Source: Dactylosporangium sucinum
GTDB taxonomy: Bacteria; Actinomycetota; Actinomycetes; Mycobacteriales; Micromonosporaceae
Direction of reading: 5' to 3'
NCBI RefSeq assembly: GCF_014647515.1
Contig: NZ_BMPI01000053.1
Span: 21,582 to 62,065 of the forward strand
DNA length: 40,484 nucleotides
The notes below the pieces were generated by a model. That model ran no database searches. It saw only the letters and a list, made by a program, of their open reading frames with translations, and was not told the origin of the DNA. Below are positions 24,480-32,333 of the stretch, piece after piece. The first letter of the stretch is position 1; each line of letters starts with the position of its first letter. A program made the translations under genes and the position numbers.

Positions 24480-24637
24480 GGAACTCCTCCTGCAGGCAGG
24501 AACGTGGATAGCAGGCGCTGACGCAGCGTGAGGCCGGAGAACCGGACGCACCGCATCGCCCGCGCAGCATATCCACATGTACTGCATGGGGAAGTCGCGT
24601 GCACGCCACCCCTGGCACGAAGACGGGACTCTGACAG

Positions 24638-24662
24638 GGATCACCACAGAGGGTGATGATCC
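24638..24662 (-). terminator. Weak hairpin after nadA
   Basis: GGATCA and TGATCC pair over six bases, then after one mismatch CAC pairs with GTG. It starts seven bases beyond the nadA stop. It may be a weak terminator, or a site upstream of murA. Confidence 0.35.
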
Positions 24663-24668
24663 GTCTCC

Positions 24669-25832
24669 TTACGGCAGTGCCAGCATCCGGTCGAGCGCGA
24701 CCCGCGCGTAGTGGGCCGTGTCGGCGTCGACGACGATCTCGTTCGGGACCCGGCCGGCGACGAGCTCCTCGAGCGCCCACACGAGGTGCGGCAGGTCGAT
24801 GCGGTTCATCGTCGAGCAGTAGCAGACGTTGCGGTCCAGGAACATGATCTGCTTGTCCGGGTGGGCCAGCGCCAGGCGGCGGACCAGGTTGAGCTCGGTG
24901 CCGACGGCCCAGGCGGTGCCGGCGGGCGCGGCCTCGATCGTCTTGATGATGTACTCCGTGGAGCCCACGTGGTCGGCGGCCGTGACCACCTCGTGGCGGC
25001 ACTCCGGGTGCACCAGCACGTTGACCCCCGGCACCCGTTCGCGCACGTCGTCGACGCTGTCGAGGGTGAACCGGCCGTGCACCGAGCAGTGCCCCCGCCA
25101 GAGGATCATCTTCGCCGCACGCAGCTGCTCGTCGGTCAGCCCGCCGTTCGGCTTGTGCGGGTCGTAGAGGACGCAGTCGGACAGCTCCAGGCCCAGCTTC
25201 AGCACCGCCGTGTTGCGCCCGAGGTGCTGGTCGGGCAGGAAGAACACCTTGGTGCCCTGCTCGAACGACCAGCGCAGCGCGGTCTCGGCGTTCGACGAGG
25301 TGCAGACCACGCCGTCGTTGCGGCCGACGAAGCCCTTGATGTCGGCCGAGGAGTTCATGTACGTCACGGGGACGACCTCGCCGGCGATGCCCAGCTCGGT
25401 GAACCGGTCCCAGGCCTTCTCGACCTGCACGAGCGCGGCCATGTCGGCCATCGAGCAGCCGGCGGCGAGGTCGGGCAGCACGACCCGCTGGCGGTCGGAG
25501 GTGAGGATGTCGGCGCTCTCGGCCATGAAGTGCACGCCGCAGAACACGATGTACTCGGCGGCGGGCCGGGCGGCGGCCTCCCGCGCGAGCTTGAAGGAGT
25601 CGCCGGTCACGTCGGCGAACTGGATGACCTCGTCGCGCTGGTAGTGGTGGCCCAGCACGAAGACGCGGTCGCCGAGGGCGGCCTTGGCGCGGGCGGCCCG
25701 CTCGACCAGGTCGGGGTCGCTCGGCGCGGGCAGGTCGCCCGGACACTCGACGCCCTTCTCGGTGTTCGGGTCGGCGCCCCGGCCCAGCAGCAGCAGTGCG
25801 GTGGCGGTTGACGACGGTTCAGCCCAGGTCAC
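24669..25832 (-). CDS. nadA: Quinolinate synthase A
   Basis: A [4Fe-4S] enzyme that condenses iminoaspartate with dihydroxyacetone phosphate to quinolinate, the first ring intermediate of NAD. It has 387 residues. The signature VLGHHYQRDEVIQFADVTGDS is near residue 60. Candidate cluster cysteines lie in VFCGVHFMAES, LVHPECRHEV and the C-terminal VCYCSTMNR. DPHKPNGGLT and TYMNSSADIKG are further family motifs. The start is GTG 25832. nadB and nadC, its usual partners, are not nearby, which is unusual for actinobacteria. It is divergent from the glycerate kinase gene. Confidence 0.95.
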   Translation of the reverse strand: MTWAEPSSTATALLLLGRGADPNTEKGVECPGDLPAPSDPDLVERAARAKAALGDRVFVLGHHYQRDEVIQFADVTGDSFKLAREAAARPAAEYIVFCGVHFMAESADILTSDRQRVVLPDLAAGCSMADMAALVQVEKAWDRFTELGIAGEVVPVTYMNSSADIKGFVGRNDGVVCTSSNAETALRWSFEQGTKVFFLPDQHLGRNTAVLKLGLELSDCVLYDPHKPNGGLTDEQLRAAKMILWRGHCSVHGRFTLDSVDDVRERVPGVNVLVHPECRHEVVTAADHVGSTEYIIKTIEAAPAGTAWAVGTELNLVRRLALAHPDKQIMFLDRNVCYCSTMNRIDLPHLVWALEELVAGRVPNEIVVDADTAHYARVALDRMLALP

Positions 25833-25888
25833 CCTCCGATGGTCCCACGCGCCGTCACCCCGGCGACTGTGACGTGCACAATGACCGG

Positions 25889-27007
25889 ATGCGCGTCCTC
25901 GTCTGCCCCGACAAGTTCGCCGGCACGATCTCGGCCGTCGAGGCCGCCACGGCCTTCGCCGAGGGCTGGCGCGCGGCGCAGCCGGCCGACGATGTGGTAC
26001 TGCGTCCGCTGTCGGACGGCGGGCCCGGGTTCGTGGCCGTCCTCGCCGCCGCCCTTCCCGGCGCGAAGCTGATCACGGTGCCCACCACCGACCCGCTGGG
26101 CCGGCCCGTCGAGGGTCGCGTGCTGCTCGACGGGGAGACCGCCTACGTGGAGAGCGCCGAGGCCTGCGGCCTGCACCTGCTCGCTCCCGAGGAGCGCGAC
26201 CCGAAGGTCGCCACGTCGTTCGGCCTGGGCACCCTGCTGCTCGCCGCGGTGGAGTCCGGCGCGACGACGGTCGTGGTCGGGCTGGGTGGGAGCGCCACCA
26301 ACGACGGGGGTGCGGGCCTGCTCGCCGCCCTCGGCGCGGCCCCGCTCGACGCCGCCGGCTACGCGCTGCCCTACGGCGGCGCCGCCCTGGCGGCCTGCGC
26401 GTCGCTCGGCGGCCACCCACGCCTGCGCGACGCCACCCTGGTCGCCGCGACCGACGTCGACAGCCCGCTGCTCGGCCTGCACGGCGCCACCGCCGTGTTC
26501 GGCCCGCAGAAGGGCGCGACCCGGGAGGACGTGTTCCTGCTCGACGCCGCGCTGGAGCGGTTCGCGCAGGTCCTGGCCGCCCTGCCGACCGCACCCGCCG
26601 GCCTGGCCGAGCTGCCCGGCGCGGGGGCCGCGGGCGGGCTGGGCGCGGCGCTGCTCGCCCTCGGCGGGCGGGTCGAGTCGGGCATCGGCCTGGTCCGGCG
26701 CCTGTGCGGCCTCGACGCCGAGCTCGACGAGGCCGGGCTGGTCGTCACCGGCGAGGGCTCGTTCGACGAGCAGTCGCTGCGCGGGAAGGTCGTGGCCGGT
26801 GTGGCGAACGCCGCACGCGACCGTGGCGTGCCCTGCGTGGTGGTCGCCGGCCGGGTGGCCGCCGGCCGCCGGGAGGCCGCCAGCATCGGCGTCACGGAGG
26901 CACATTCCCTGGTCGAGCACTTCCAGAGCGTCGAGGAAGCGCTCTCCCGGCCCGCGGACGGGCTGCGTGAGCTTGGACAACGCCTGGCTCGCCAGTGGAG
27001 CCGATAG
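25889..27007 (+). CDS. glxK: Glycerate kinase
   Basis: Phosphorylates D-glycerate with ATP (GlxK/GarK family). It has 372 residues, normal length. The start ATG 25889 is set by MRVLVCPDKFAGTISAVEAA, the conserved N-terminus with DKFKG-like sequence. Other motifs are LSDGGPGF, VVGLGGSATNDGGAG, GATAVFGPQKGA and VVTGEGSFDEQSLRGK. A few family positions are altered: SDGGPGF in place of SDGGEGT, and FDEQSL in place of DGQTL. No good ribosome binding site is seen, so initiation may be weak or leaderless. The orthologue also sits next to the erpA-like gene in mycobacteria. Confidence 0.93.
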   Translation: MRVLVCPDKFAGTISAVEAATAFAEGWRAAQPADDVVLRPLSDGGPGFVAVLAAALPGAKLITVPTTDPLGRPVEGRVLLDGETAYVESAEACGLHLLAPEERDPKVATSFGLGTLLLAAVESGATTVVVGLGGSATNDGGAGLLAALGAAPLDAAGYALPYGGAALAACASLGGHPRLRDATLVAATDVDSPLLGLHGATAVFGPQKGATREDVFLLDAALERFAQVLAALPTAPAGLAELPGAGAAGGLGAALLALGGRVESGIGLVRRLCGLDAELDEAGLVVTGEGSFDEQSLRGKVVAGVANAARDRGVPCVVVAGRVAAGRREAASIGVTEAHSLVEHFQSVEEALSRPADGLRELGQRLARQWSR

Positions 27008-27101
27008 GCGATTTCCGTGTCAGTATGGGACGGGAATGCCATCGTGAGCCGCGGCGTTGGCTCTGGTGGAACTGTAGACATCACCGCAGGGAGCTTTGAT
27101 C

Positions 27102-27470
27102 GTGACCGCTTCGCAGCTTGCCGAGCCCGTTCAGACGGACAACCCGGCCGGCATCGGCCTCACCGCGGATGCCGCTCTCAAGGTGAAGGCCCTGCTCGAG
27201 CAGGAAGGTCGTGACGACCTCCGGCTGCGCGTCGCGGTGCAGCCCGGTGGTTGCTCGGGCCTGCGCTACCAGCTGTTCTTCGACGAGCGCTCGCTCGACG
27301 GGGACAAGGTCAGCACCTACGACGGCTTCGAGGTCGTCGTCGACCGGATGAGCGTGCCCTACCTGACCGGCGCGACCATCGACTTCGCCGACCGCATCGA
27401 CGCGCAGGGCTTCACCATCGACAACCCCAACGCCCAGGGCTCCTGCGCCTGCGGCGACTCGTTCCACTAG
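27102..27470 (+). CDS. erpA: A-type iron-sulfur cluster insertion protein
   Basis: Carries a [2Fe-2S] or [4Fe-4S] cluster to target enzymes. It has 122 residues. The three cluster cysteines are visible: one in QPGGCSGLRYQLFFD and two in the C-terminal GSCACGDSFH. LTADAALKVKALLEQEG is the usual N-terminal helix. GTG 27102 is chosen, with GGGAG eight bases upstream; a TTG two codons earlier is in frame. Possible clients in the window include NadA, LipA and the Rieske protein QcrA, but that link is inference. A terminator hairpin follows. Confidence 0.95.
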   Translation: MTASQLAEPVQTDNPAGIGLTADAALKVKALLEQEGRDDLRLRVAVQPGGCSGLRYQLFFDERSLDGDKVSTYDGFEVVVDRMSVPYLTGATIDFADRIDAQGFTIDNPNAQGSCACGDSFH

Positions 27471-27488
27471 AGATCTTTTCGCACTTCG

Positions 27489-27517
27489 GGCCGCTTCCCG
27501 GTGAACGGGAGGCGGCC
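27489..27517 (+). terminator. Terminator of erpA
   Basis: GGCCGCTTCCCG (27489-27500) pairs with CGGGAGGCGGCC (27506-27517) over 12 bases including one G-T pair, with loop GTGAA. It is followed by TTCG and lies 18 bases after the stop. Confidence 0.75.
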
Positions 27518-27587
27518 TTCGCGCGTCCTCGGAGTCGGTAGGCTGTCCGGGCTGTGCTTCCTGTCGCCACGACCTCCAGAGGTTTTC

Positions 27588-28568
27588 ATGAAGATCGTCG
27601 TCACCGGCTCGATCGCGACCGATCACCTGATGCACTTCCCGGGCCGCTTCGCGGAGCAGCTCCTGGCCGATCAGCTGCACAAGGTGTCGCTGTCGTTCCT
27701 GGTGGACGACCTCACGGTCCGGCGGGGTGGCATCGCGGCGAACATCGCCTTCGGCATGGGCCTGCTCGGGCTGCGCCCGATCCTGGTCGGCGCGGTGGGC
27801 GCGGACTTCACCGACTACCGCAGCTGGCTGACCCGGCACGGGGTCGACTGCGACTCGGTGTACGTGAGCGAGATCGCACACACCGCCCGATTCGTCTGCA
27901 CGACCGACGACGACATGAACCAGATCGCCTCGTTCTACGCGGGTGCCATGTCGGAGGCCCGCAACATCGAGCTGCAGCCGGTCCACCATCGGGTGGGCGG
28001 CCTCGACCTGCTCCTGGTCAGCCCCAACGACCCGGTCGCCATGGTCCGGCACACCGAGGAGGCCCGGTTGCTGGGCATCCCGTTCGCCGCCGACTGCTCC
28101 CAGCAGCTGGCCCGCATGTCCGGCGGTGAGATCCGCAAGCTCGTCGACGGCGCGGCCTACCTGCTGACCAACGACTACGAGAAGGAGCTGCTCGAGTCGA
28201 AGACCGGCCTGACCACGGCGACGCTGCTCGACCAGGTCGACATCCTGGTGACCACCCTCGGTAAGGACGGTGTGGTCATCCGCGGGCGGGCGCTCGACGA
28301 GGAGATCGTCGTGCCGGTGGTCAAGGGCGTGCAGGCCATCGACCCGACCGGCGTCGGCGACGGCTTCCGGGCCGGCTTCTTCGCGGCCCTGTCGTGGGGC
28401 CTGGACCTGGAGCGGGCCGCCCAGGTCGGCTCGATGATCGCGGCGCTGGTGCTGGAGACGGTCGGTCCCCAGGAGTACGCGATCGTGACCGACGAGTTCA
28501 CCAAGCGCATCGCCGAGTCCTACGGCGACCTCGCCGCCGAGGAGATCCGGGTCCACCTGCCGGCCTGA
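27588..28568 (+). CDS. PfkB-family sugar/nucleoside kinase
   Basis: A 326-residue ribokinase-type kinase. The start ATG 27588 begins MKIVVTGSIATDHLMHFPG, with AGAGG seven bases before it. Motif 1 is RRGGIAANIAFGMGLLG, which binds sugar, and motif 2 is DPTGVGDGFRAGFF, with the catalytic Asp and anion hole (GVGDGF in place of GAGDxF). It is the orthologue, by sequence and position, of mycobacterial Rv2202c (AdoK/CbhK), which phosphorylates adenosine. Adenosine kinase is thus a reasonable guess. The asparagine synthetase gene that follows in mycobacteria is replaced here by sulfur genes. Confidence 0.88.
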   Translation: MKIVVTGSIATDHLMHFPGRFAEQLLADQLHKVSLSFLVDDLTVRRGGIAANIAFGMGLLGLRPILVGAVGADFTDYRSWLTRHGVDCDSVYVSEIAHTARFVCTTDDDMNQIASFYAGAMSEARNIELQPVHHRVGGLDLLLVSPNDPVAMVRHTEEARLLGIPFAADCSQQLARMSGGEIRKLVDGAAYLLTNDYEKELLESKTGLTTATLLDQVDILVTTLGKDGVVIRGRALDEEIVVPVVKGVQAIDPTGVGDGFRAGFFAALSWGLDLERAAQVGSMIAALVLETVGPQEYAIVTDEFTKRIAESYGDLAAEEIRVHLPA

Positions 28569-28570
28569 GT

Positions 28571-28604
28571 ATCCCTATCGGCTTGATAGGGATCGGAGTA
28601 TCGT
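28571..28604 (+). promoter_or_regulatory. Palindromic operator and leaderless promoter of the thioredoxin gene
   Basis: ATCCCTATC (28571-28579) and GATAGGGAT (28585-28593) form a perfect 9-base inverted repeat with five bases between. TATCGT (28599-28604) is a good -10 box exactly seven bases before the GTG start at 28612, with no Shine-Dalgarno sequence, as expected for a leaderless mRNA. The palindrome covers the -35 region, so a repressor could act there. Confidence 0.55.
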
Positions 28605-28611
28605 TGCCGCC

Positions 28612-29010
28612 GTGACGATCGTGGTCCTGGCGGTGCTCGCCCTCGCGACCGTGGCCGGGCTCGTGTACCGGGCCCGCTACGGTCGTCTGCGCACCCATCC
28701 GGGCGACCTGCCGTCGGGCCTGCTCACGCCGGCCGGCGACGCGGTCACCCTGCTGCACTTCTCCTCGGCGACCTGCGCGCCCTGCCGCCAGGTGCGCCGG
28801 GTCTGCGCCGACGTCGCCGGGACCGTCGCCGGGGTGCGCCACGTCGAGCTCGACGCCGACGAGCACCTCGACGCCGTCCGCGAGCTGGGCATCTGGCGCC
28901 TGCCGACGCTGCTCGTCGTCGACCGGGCCGGCCGGGTGGCCAGCCGCACGGTCGGCGTGCCGACCCGCGACGACCTGCGCGCCGCCGTGACGGAGGTGCT
29001 GGCGGCGTGA
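28612..29010 (+). CDS. Membrane-anchored thioredoxin-fold protein
   Basis: 132 residues. An N-terminal membrane helix (TIVVLAVLALATVAGLVY) is followed by a thioredoxin domain with the redox motif CAPC in FSSATCAPCRQVRR (about residue 56) and the cis-Pro loop WRLPTLLVVD. The predicted role is thiol-disulfide exchange at the membrane. With the signal-anchor, the domain could face either side; the sequence does not settle it. The stop overlaps the GTG of the DUF4395 gene by four bases, so translation is coupled. Pairs of thioredoxin and DUF4395 genes are common in actinobacteria. Confidence 0.88.
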   Translation: MTIVVLAVLALATVAGLVYRARYGRLRTHPGDLPSGLLTPAGDAVTLLHFSSATCAPCRQVRRVCADVAGTVAGVRHVELDADEHLDAVRELGIWRLPTLLVVDRAGRVASRTVGVPTRDDLRAAVTEVLAA

Positions 29011-29417
29011 CGCTCGACCCGCGCGGCCCGCGCTTCGCCGCGGCCCTCACCTCGGTCGTCTTCGTGGTCGTCCTGCTCACCGGCAGCGGCTGGCTGGCAC
29101 TGGCCCAGGCTGTGATCTTCGCCATCGGCGCCTGGGACCCCCGCCGGACCCCCTACGGCCTGCTGTACCGCTTCGCCGTCGCCCCGCGCCTCACCCCGCC
29201 CACCGAGCGGGAGGACGCCGCCCCGGTCCGCTTCGCCCAGGCCGTGGGCCTGGTGTTCGCCCTGGCGACGGTGGCCGGCTACCTGTCGGGCGCGACCGTC
29301 GCCGGCGTGGTCGGCGCGTCGTTCGCCCTGCTGGCGGCGTTCCTCAACGCCGTCTTCGGCCTGTGCCTGGGCTGCGAGGCGTACCTGCTGATCCGCCGCC
29401 TGCGCGCCCCGGCCTAG
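29007..29417 (+). CDS. DUF4395 membrane protein
   Basis: 136 residues. DPRGPRFAAALTSVVFVVVLL opens the protein and is the family signature. Four hydrophobic segments follow, and the end LNAVFGLCLGCEAYLLIRRL carries a CLGC pair within the last helix. That pair may exchange disulfides with the thioredoxin encoded just upstream. Family function is unknown. GTG start at 29007 overlaps the upstream stop. The last bases overlap the stop of the convergent tusA-like gene. Confidence 0.88.
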   Translation: MTLDPRGPRFAAALTSVVFVVVLLTGSGWLALAQAVIFAIGAWDPRRTPYGLLYRFAVAPRLTPPTEREDAAPVRFAQAVGLVFALATVAGYLSGATVAGVVGASFALLAAFLNAVFGLCLGCEAYLLIRRLRAPA

Positions 29418-29626
29418 CCCTTCAGCTCCACCGTGTAGGCGTCGCCGGCGGCGGCGACGAACGTGTGGCCGCGCATGCGGCACCAGGCCGGGATGTCGAC
29501 CGCGGCCGCCGGGTCGTCGGCGAGCACCTCGATCCGGGTGCCGGGCGGCTGGTTGGCGGCCAGCTTGGCCAGCATGATGACGGGCAGCGGGCAGCGCTTG
29601 CCCCGGGCGTCGACGACGTGGCTCAC
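29414..29626 (-). CDS. TusA-like sulfur carrier protein
   Basis: A 70-residue protein of the TusA/SirA/YeeD family. The active Cys lies in the CPLP motif of VDARGKRCPLPVIMLAK. A second conserved part is DDPAAAVDIPAWCRMRGH. Such proteins take persulfide sulfur from a cysteine desulfurase and pass it on. The cysteine desulfurase gene lies directly upstream and overlaps by four bases (TGA over GTG), which supports a working pair. The final acceptor is not evident; tRNA thiolation, molybdenum cofactor or redox relay with the neighbouring thioredoxin are all possible. Confidence 0.93.
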   Translation of the reverse strand: MSHVVDARGKRCPLPVIMLAKLAANQPPGTRIEVLADDPAAAVDIPAWCRMRGHTFVAAAGDAYTVELKG

Positions 29627-30711
29627 AGGCCCGCCACCCCCGCCTCGGCCCGCGCGGCCGCCACCAGGGGCGGGAGGGCGGCGAGGAACCGGCGGACGTC
29701 CTCCTCGGACACGTCCCGGTGCAGCGAGACCCGGACGTTGCCGTGGGTCAGCACGCCCATGGCGGCCAGGACGTGCGAGGGGCGCAGCGTGTCGGCGGTG
29801 CAGGCCGAGCCCGACGACACGGCGAAGCCGGCCCGGTCGAGGGCCTGCAGCAGTACCTCGCCGTCGACGTACAGGCACGAGAACGTGACGATGTGTGGCA
29901 GTCGTTCGACGGGGTCGCCGACCACCTCGACGTCGGGCACCGTCGCGGCCACCGTGCGCCGGATCTCGTCGACCAGGGCGTGCTGCCGGGCCGACTCCAC
30001 GGCCGCGGCCTCGTGCACCGCGCGCAGCGACGCCGCCGCGGCGACGATCGCCGGCACGTCGTCGGCCGCCTCCCAGGGCCGCTCCCACCGGGTGCCCTTG
30101 CGGACCGCCAGGAGGCCGACGCCGGCCGGGCCGCCCCACTTGCGGGCGCTGCCGGCCAGCAGGGACCAGCCGGTGGGCAGGGGGGCGCGGCCGATCGACT
30201 GGGCGGCGTCGACCAGCAGCGGCACCCCGGCCCCGGCGCACAGCTCGGCCGCGGTGGCGACCGGCTGCACGGTTCCCACCTCATGATTCGCGCTCTGGAC
30301 GGCCGCCACGGCCACTTCCGCGGAATTCACCGCGGACGCCAGCGCGTCGAGGTCGACCCGGCCGGTCGCCGAGACGGGCACGGCGACCGCGTCGGGCCCG
30401 GCGGCCTTGACGACCGCGGAGTGCTCGACGGCGGAGTGGACGACGACGCGGCGGCCCCGGGCGCGGCGGACGCCCTCGACGGCCTGGCGCACCGCGTCGG
30501 CGCCGCCGGCCGTGAAGTGCAGCTCGTCGGGGCGCACGCCCAGGATCTCGGCGGCCGAGGCGCGGGCCGCGTCGAGCAGCTGCCGGGCCCGCCTGGCCTG
30601 CGCGTAGAGCTTGCCCGGGTCGGCCCAGCCCTCGTCGGCGGCGGCCTGAAACGCTTGCCGCGCAACGGGATGGAGCGGGGTGGCGGTGGCCGAGTCGAAG
30701 TAGACGCCCAC
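29623..30711 (-). CDS. Cysteine desulfurase (class V aminotransferase)
   Basis: A PLP enzyme that takes sulfur from cysteine as an enzyme-bound persulfide. It has 362 residues from GTG 30711 (VGVYFDSATATPLHP). HSAVEHSAVVKAAG and SANHEVGTVQP are PLP contact regions. The Schiff-base lysine is in SARKWGGPAGVG, where the more usual sequence is SxHKxxGPKG. The active-site Cys is in SSGSACTADTLRPSHVL, typical of the IscS/NifS group. The altered lysine context suggests a distinct subgroup. It heads a two-gene operon with the TusA-like gene. Confidence 0.9.
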   Translation of the reverse strand: MGVYFDSATATPLHPVARQAFQAAADEGWADPGKLYAQARRARQLLDAARASAAEILGVRPDELHFTAGGADAVRQAVEGVRRARGRRVVVHSAVEHSAVVKAAGPDAVAVPVSATGRVDLDALASAVNSAEVAVAAVQSANHEVGTVQPVATAAELCAGAGVPLLVDAAQSIGRAPLPTGWSLLAGSARKWGGPAGVGLLAVRKGTRWERPWEAADDVPAIVAAAASLRAVHEAAAVESARQHALVDEIRRTVAATVPDVEVVGDPVERLPHIVTFSCLYVDGEVLLQALDRAGFAVSSGSACTADTLRPSHVLAAMGVLTHGNVRVSLHRDVSEEDVRRFLAALPPLVAAARAEAGVAGL

Positions 30712-30836
30712 CCCGGCAACGCTATCGCGACCCGGACACGGTGACCCCAAGCCGGGTGGACCGAGCATGGTCGAGTACGCTCGCCAGCGTTGGAGAGGCT
30801 TGCCGCGCAGCGGCACTGCTAAGGAGGCAGGAGCAG

Positions 30837-31709
30837 GTGGTCTCAAGAGGTTTGAGCCCCGCGCGCGCCATTGGGCTCGCCGTCTCGGCCGTCGGGGCGA
30901 CGACCCTGCTCGCCGGTTGCTCCGTCGAGGACACGTTCAACGGGTTCGGCTGGCCGAAAGGCATCACCGAGCAGGGTGACCGGATGTACGACCTGTGGAT
31001 CGGGTCGGTCGTCGCGGCGCTGGCGGTCGGTGTCTTCGTCTGGGGCCTGATTTTCTGGTGCGTGGTGCGCTACCGCAAGCGGGGCGAGGAGCTGCCGCCG
31101 CAGACGCGCTACAACATGCCGTTCGAGATTCTCTACACGGTGGCGCCGTTCGTGGTCATCGCCGTGTTGTTCTTCTACACCGCGATCATCCAGACCGACG
31201 TCGACCGGCTCTCGAAGAACCCGGACGTCAACGTCGAGGTGATCGCCTCCAAGTGGAACTGGCAGTTCGTCTACTCGGACAGCAAGGGCCCGGACGGCAA
31301 GCCGATCAACGAGGTCGGCGCCGAGAACTACATCCCGGTCCTCGTCGTCCCGGCGGGCAAGTCGGTGCAGTTCAAGGAGACCTCGAACGACGTCATCCAC
31401 TCGTTCTGGGTGCCCGACATCCTGTTCAAGCGGGACGTCATCCCGGGCGTGGAGAACCGCTTCGAGGTCAATTTCAAGGACAACGCCGAGGGTGCGTACG
31501 TCGGCCGGTGCGCCGAGCTGTGCGGCACGTATCACTCGATGATGAACTTCGAGATGCGGGTGGTCTCGCAGGCGCAGTACCAGCAGTATCTCGACCTGCG
31601 AATCGCCGGAAAGAGCACGCCGGAGGCCTTCGAGCAGCTGGGCCTGCCGGGCTACGCGACCAAGACGACCCCGTTCGACACCGACCGCACCAAGCGGTCG
31701 GCGAGCTGA
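30837..31709 (+). CDS. ctaC: Cytochrome c oxidase subunit II
   Basis: The CuA subunit of aa3 oxidase, taking electrons from the bcc complex. It has 290 residues from GTG 30837, with AAGGAGG upstream. A lipoprotein signal ends in LLAGC (Cys about 26). Two membrane helices follow (WIGSVVAALAVGVFVWGLIFW and ILYTVAPFVVIAVLFFY). The cupredoxin domain carries the aromatic patch ASKWNWQFVY, IHSFWVPDI with a copper His, and the CuA motif GRCAELCGTYHSMM. It is followed by ctaF. No ctaD is adjacent, as in mycobacteria. Confidence 0.96.
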   Translation: MVSRGLSPARAIGLAVSAVGATTLLAGCSVEDTFNGFGWPKGITEQGDRMYDLWIGSVVAALAVGVFVWGLIFWCVVRYRKRGEELPPQTRYNMPFEILYTVAPFVVIAVLFFYTAIIQTDVDRLSKNPDVNVEVIASKWNWQFVYSDSKGPDGKPINEVGAENYIPVLVVPAGKSVQFKETSNDVIHSFWVPDILFKRDVIPGVENRFEVNFKDNAEGAYVGRCAELCGTYHSMMNFEMRVVSQAQYQQYLDLRIAGKSTPEAFEQLGLPGYATKTTPFDTDRTKRSAS

Positions 31710-31725
31710 GCAAAGGCGGACGGCG

Positions 31726-32169
31726 ATGAAGTCAGAAGGACGTCTTTTCTTCGTCCTCGCGTTGTTCGTGTTCGCGATGGCGGGGCTCTACGCGTGGTGG
31801 ACCGATGTCGCGCCGCACGAGCAGGCCGGGCACCGCGGGATCGAGTGGATCGGCGTGGTCGCGCTGGTCCTCTCGGGCCTGCTGCTCACGATGGTCGGCA
31901 GCGCGCTGTGGCTCATCTCGCGCCGCATCGCGCCGCGTCCGGAGGACCGCCCGGACGCGGAGATCGCCGAAGGCGCCGGCGACCTGGGCTTCTTCAGCCC
32001 GGGCAGCTACTGGCCGTTCGGCCTGGCCTTCGCGGCGATGATCGCCAGCCTGGGCCTGGCCTTCGACCAGTGGTGGCTGGTGGCGGTCGGCCTGCTGTCG
32101 GTGCTGTTCGCGACGTGCGGCCTCATGTTCGAGTACTACACGGGTTCGCGCCGCGGCGCCGAGCACTGA
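31726..32169 (+). CDS. ctaF: Cytochrome c oxidase subunit IV (actinobacterial type)
   Basis: A 147-residue membrane subunit of the actinobacterial aa3 oxidase. The start MKSEGRLFFVLALFVFAMAGLYA forms helix one. The second helix is WIGVVALVLSGLLLTMVGSALWL. The second half begins GDLGFFSPGSYWPFGLAFAAM and ends FEYYTGSRRGAEH. These are typical of the family, which is essential for assembly in Corynebacterium and Mycobacterium. It lies 16 bases after ctaC with GGCGGACGGCG before the ATG, and ends at a strong terminator. Confidence 0.94.
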   Translation: MKSEGRLFFVLALFVFAMAGLYAWWTDVAPHEQAGHRGIEWIGVVALVLSGLLLTMVGSALWLISRRIAPRPEDRPDAEIAEGAGDLGFFSPGSYWPFGLAFAAMIASLGLAFDQWWLVAVGLLSVLFATCGLMFEYYTGSRRGAEH

Positions 32170-32182
32170 CGACAGCGACGCA

Positions 32183-32216
32183 CAGAAGGGCCCCGCCGGT
32201 CGGCGGGGCCCTTCTG
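32183..32216 (+). terminator. Terminator of ctaC-ctaF
   Basis: A perfect 15-base-pair stem (CAGAAGGGCCCCGCC at 32183-32197 with 32202-32216) and loop GGTC lie 13 bases after the ctaF stop, followed by CGTTG. Confidence 0.88.
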
Positions 32217-32242
32217 CGTTGTCCGGCGTCCGCCATTTCGCG

Positions 32243-32301
32243 CAGTTGACCTTGGTGGATCACGGTCGCCGGGGCGGCGGAAAACCACCAAGGTCAAACT
32301 G
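32243..32301. repeat. Long-loop palindromic element, copy 2
   Basis: CAGTTGACCTTGGTGG (32243-32258) pairs with CCACCAAGGTCAAACTG (32285-32301), with one bulged base and a 26-base spacer. It lies between the ctaF terminator and the 3' end of the phospholipase gene. The design matches the elements at 7380 and 34139, but the arm sequence shares only GCAGTT with them. Confidence 0.7.
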
Positions 32302-32333
32302 GGCGGCGGGCGTCAGTTGCGCGGACTCGAGTA

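Noticed and set aside
24480..24647. murA read from the upstream start at 24647
   Set aside because: The extra 56 residues match no MurA N-terminus, and a strong GGAGGAG site lies just before GTG 24479.
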